Positions 63,166 through 64,000 of a stretch of 64,000 nucleotides of DNA are shown here, in pieces (position 1 is the first letter of the stretch; each line of letters opens with the position of its first letter). The stretch spans positions 806,001 through 870,000 of the forward strand of contig NZ_JAJEWI010000005.1 of the NCBI RefSeq assembly GCF_020687785.1. The letters are read 5' to 3'. Source of the stretch: Sphingopyxis yananensis (lineage in GTDB: Bacteria; Pseudomonadota; Alphaproteobacteria; Sphingomonadales; Sphingomonadaceae). Made by a program: the position numbers and the translations under genes. The notes under the pieces were generated by a model. That model saw nothing but the letters and a program-made list of their open reading frames with translations, was not told the DNA's origin and made no database searches.

Positions 63166-63185
63166 TGTGTGTGTGGGGGGGGGGG
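63166..63185. repeat. (TG)n tract followed by an 11-G homopolymer
   Basis: About five TG dinucleotides lead into eleven consecutive Gs (63175-63185), upstream of the DUF4403 gene and downstream of rimO. Such tracts mispair during replication and may vary in length. Confidence 0.75.
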
Positions 63186-63221
63186 AGGCGGGACGGAGTG
63201 GAAGGCCGTAGGCCCCGCCTC
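63185..63221. repeat. Inverted repeat downstream of rimO
   Basis: Arms gaggcggg/cccgcctc (63185-63192, 63214-63221). On the minus strand it is followed by a C-run rather than Ts, so it is a weak candidate terminator for rimO. Confidence 0.4.
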
Positions 63222-63238
63222 ATGGGTTGTTGTCAGGG

Positions 63239-64000
63239 TTAACTGGCTTTTACGCCGAACAGATCATGTTCGTCGGCGTCTTCGATTTGGACGTCGATAA
63301 TATCGCCAGCCTGCAAATCGGCAGGGACGTCGCGTAGATAGACATGGCCGTCGATTTCGGGGGCGTCGGCTTGGCTGCGGCCCGTTGCGCCCATGCTACC
63401 GTCTTCGTCAGGCTCGCCGACTTCGTCGATGATGACGGGCAGGGTGCGACCGATTTTCGCGGCTTGCTTGGCGGCGCTGATTTCGGCGGTTTTCTGCATG
63501 ATGCGCTGATAGCGCTCTTCTTTGACCTCTTCGGGGACAGGGTCCGGCAGATTATTGGCCTGCGCGCCCTCGACAGGTTCAAAGCGGAATGCGCCCACGC
63601 GGTCGAGTTGGGCTTCGTCCAGCCAATTGAGCAGATATTGGAAATCTTCTTCGGTTTCGCCGGGGAAGCCGACGACAAAGCTGGAGCGGATGGCAATGTC
63701 GGGCGCGATGGCGCGCCAGTTTTTCAGGCGGTCCAGCACCTTGGCTTCGTTGGCGGGGCGCTTCATCAGCTTCAGCACCTTGGGGCTGGCGTGCTGGAAG
63801 GGAATGTCCAAATAAGGCGTCAGCAGCCCTTCGGCCATCAGGGGGATGACCTGATCGACATGGGGATAGGGATAGACATAGTGCAAGCGCACCCAAGGGG
63901 CGCGGTCATCGCTGGTGCGCAACTGACCAAGCTCGCGCGCCAAGTCTGTCATATGGGCGCGGACTTCGCGGTCTTTCCACATACGGGCGTCATGGCGCGT
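63239..64000 (-). CDS. rimO: Ribosomal protein S12 methylthiotransferase RimO (C-terminal part, cut by window edge)
   Basis: The last 254 residues of a radical SAM methylthiotransferase that modifies Asp of ribosomal protein S12. [41 protein letters not shown] and [22 protein letters not shown] are RimO-typical, and the C-terminal TRAM-like domain ([42 protein letters not shown]) follows. The N-terminal UPF0004 domain and the cluster-binding Cys are outside the window. The frame continues through the window end; the Met at 63982 is internal. Confidence 0.93.
   Translation of the reverse strand, partial: TRHDARMWKDREVRAHMTDLARELGQLRTSDDRAPWVRLHYVYPYPHVDQVIPLMAEGLLTPYLDIPFQHASPKVLKLMKRPANEAKVLDRLKNWRAIAPDIAIRSSFVVGFPGETEEDFQYLLNWLDEAQLDRVGAFRFEPVEGAQANNLPDPVPEEVKEERYQRIMQKTAEISAAKQAAKIGRTLPVIIDEVGEPDEDGSMGATGRSQADAPEIDGHVYLRDVPADLQAGDIIDVQIEDADEHDLFGVKAS

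Noticed and set aside
1..64000. tRNA, rRNA, tmRNA, riboswitch and mobile element search by eye
   Set aside because: Gaps between genes were read for cloverleaf arms, T-loop GTTCGA-like runs, transposase or integrase motifs and terminal repeats; none was convincing.

Overview
The window looks like a chromosomal segment of an alphaproteobacterium of the order Sphingomonadales (Sphingomonas/Sphingopyxis relatives). The grounds are the gene content and order: an Rrf2-led suf operon, a DUF47-type protein next to a PiT phosphate transporter, an IalB-like protein beside rlmN, a type 2 ArgC behind a leucyl aminopeptidase, and many short secreted or lipoprotein genes of kinds I associate with this group. 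The DNA is GC-rich by eye and densely coding, with many 4-base ATGA overlaps. I saw no tRNA, rRNA, CRISPR array, insertion sequence or prophage. Both window edges cut genes: a J-domain protein at the left and rimO at the right.

Layout. 1-4.8 kb: partial J-domain protein diverging from bolA, an epoxide-hydrolase-type alpha/beta hydrolase, a membrane-anchored small protein diverging from a class C serine hydrolase, then phzF and pdxH overlapping. 4.9-8.9 kb: rightward cluster of J-domain chaperone, YihY membrane protein, fabI and aroC, closed by a terminator. 9-13.9 kb: dicarboxylate/amino-acid symporter, a repeat-rich lipoprotein, a cytochrome P450 and an extensin-like protein. 13.9-20 kb: the leftward suf operon (rrf2, sufB, unknown exported protein, sufC, sufD, sufS, sufT, A-type carrier), with a recognisable promoter and an operator-like palindrome. 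20.3-29.4 kb: AraC regulator, DUF885 peptidase, pyrD, gamma-glutamyltransferase, acyl-CoA synthetase, a small lipoprotein and gloB. 29.6-36.2 kb: a 1797-residue autotransporter behind a TIGR03032-like protein. 36.4-45.3 kb: hydrolase, thioesterase and gloA cluster; thrS with a TSUP permease; an FtsX/LolD-type ABC exporter diverging from a tesA-type esterase. 45.3-51.4 kb: ynfA, EamA transporter, small outer-membrane protein, rlmN, a small unknown protein, an IalB-like protein and dnaN. 51.6-64 kb: sorbosone-dehydrogenase-like protein, argC, a degenerate NlpC/P60 protein, leucyl aminopeptidase, an RsiV/DUF3298-type lipoprotein, a Baeyer-Villiger monooxygenase, a Nudix-DUF47 fusion ahead of a PiT phosphate transporter, a DUF4403 lipoprotein, and the 3' part of rimO.

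Most of this is ordinary housekeeping. The points I consider worth a second look are: (1) the single reading frame joining a Nudix hydrolase domain to a DUF47 (PhoU-like) domain just upstream of the phosphate transporter; (2) an NlpC/P60 protein whose catalytic Cys is replaced by Ala in an operon with an aminopeptidase and argC; (3) an uncharacterised exported protein translationally coupled inside the cytosolic suf operon; (4) the giant autotransporter with a 573-bp tandem duplication, paired with a TIGR03032-type protein; (5) several perfect inverted repeats placed like operators. Coordinates are given with the start codon I prefer; alternatives are stated where they matter.
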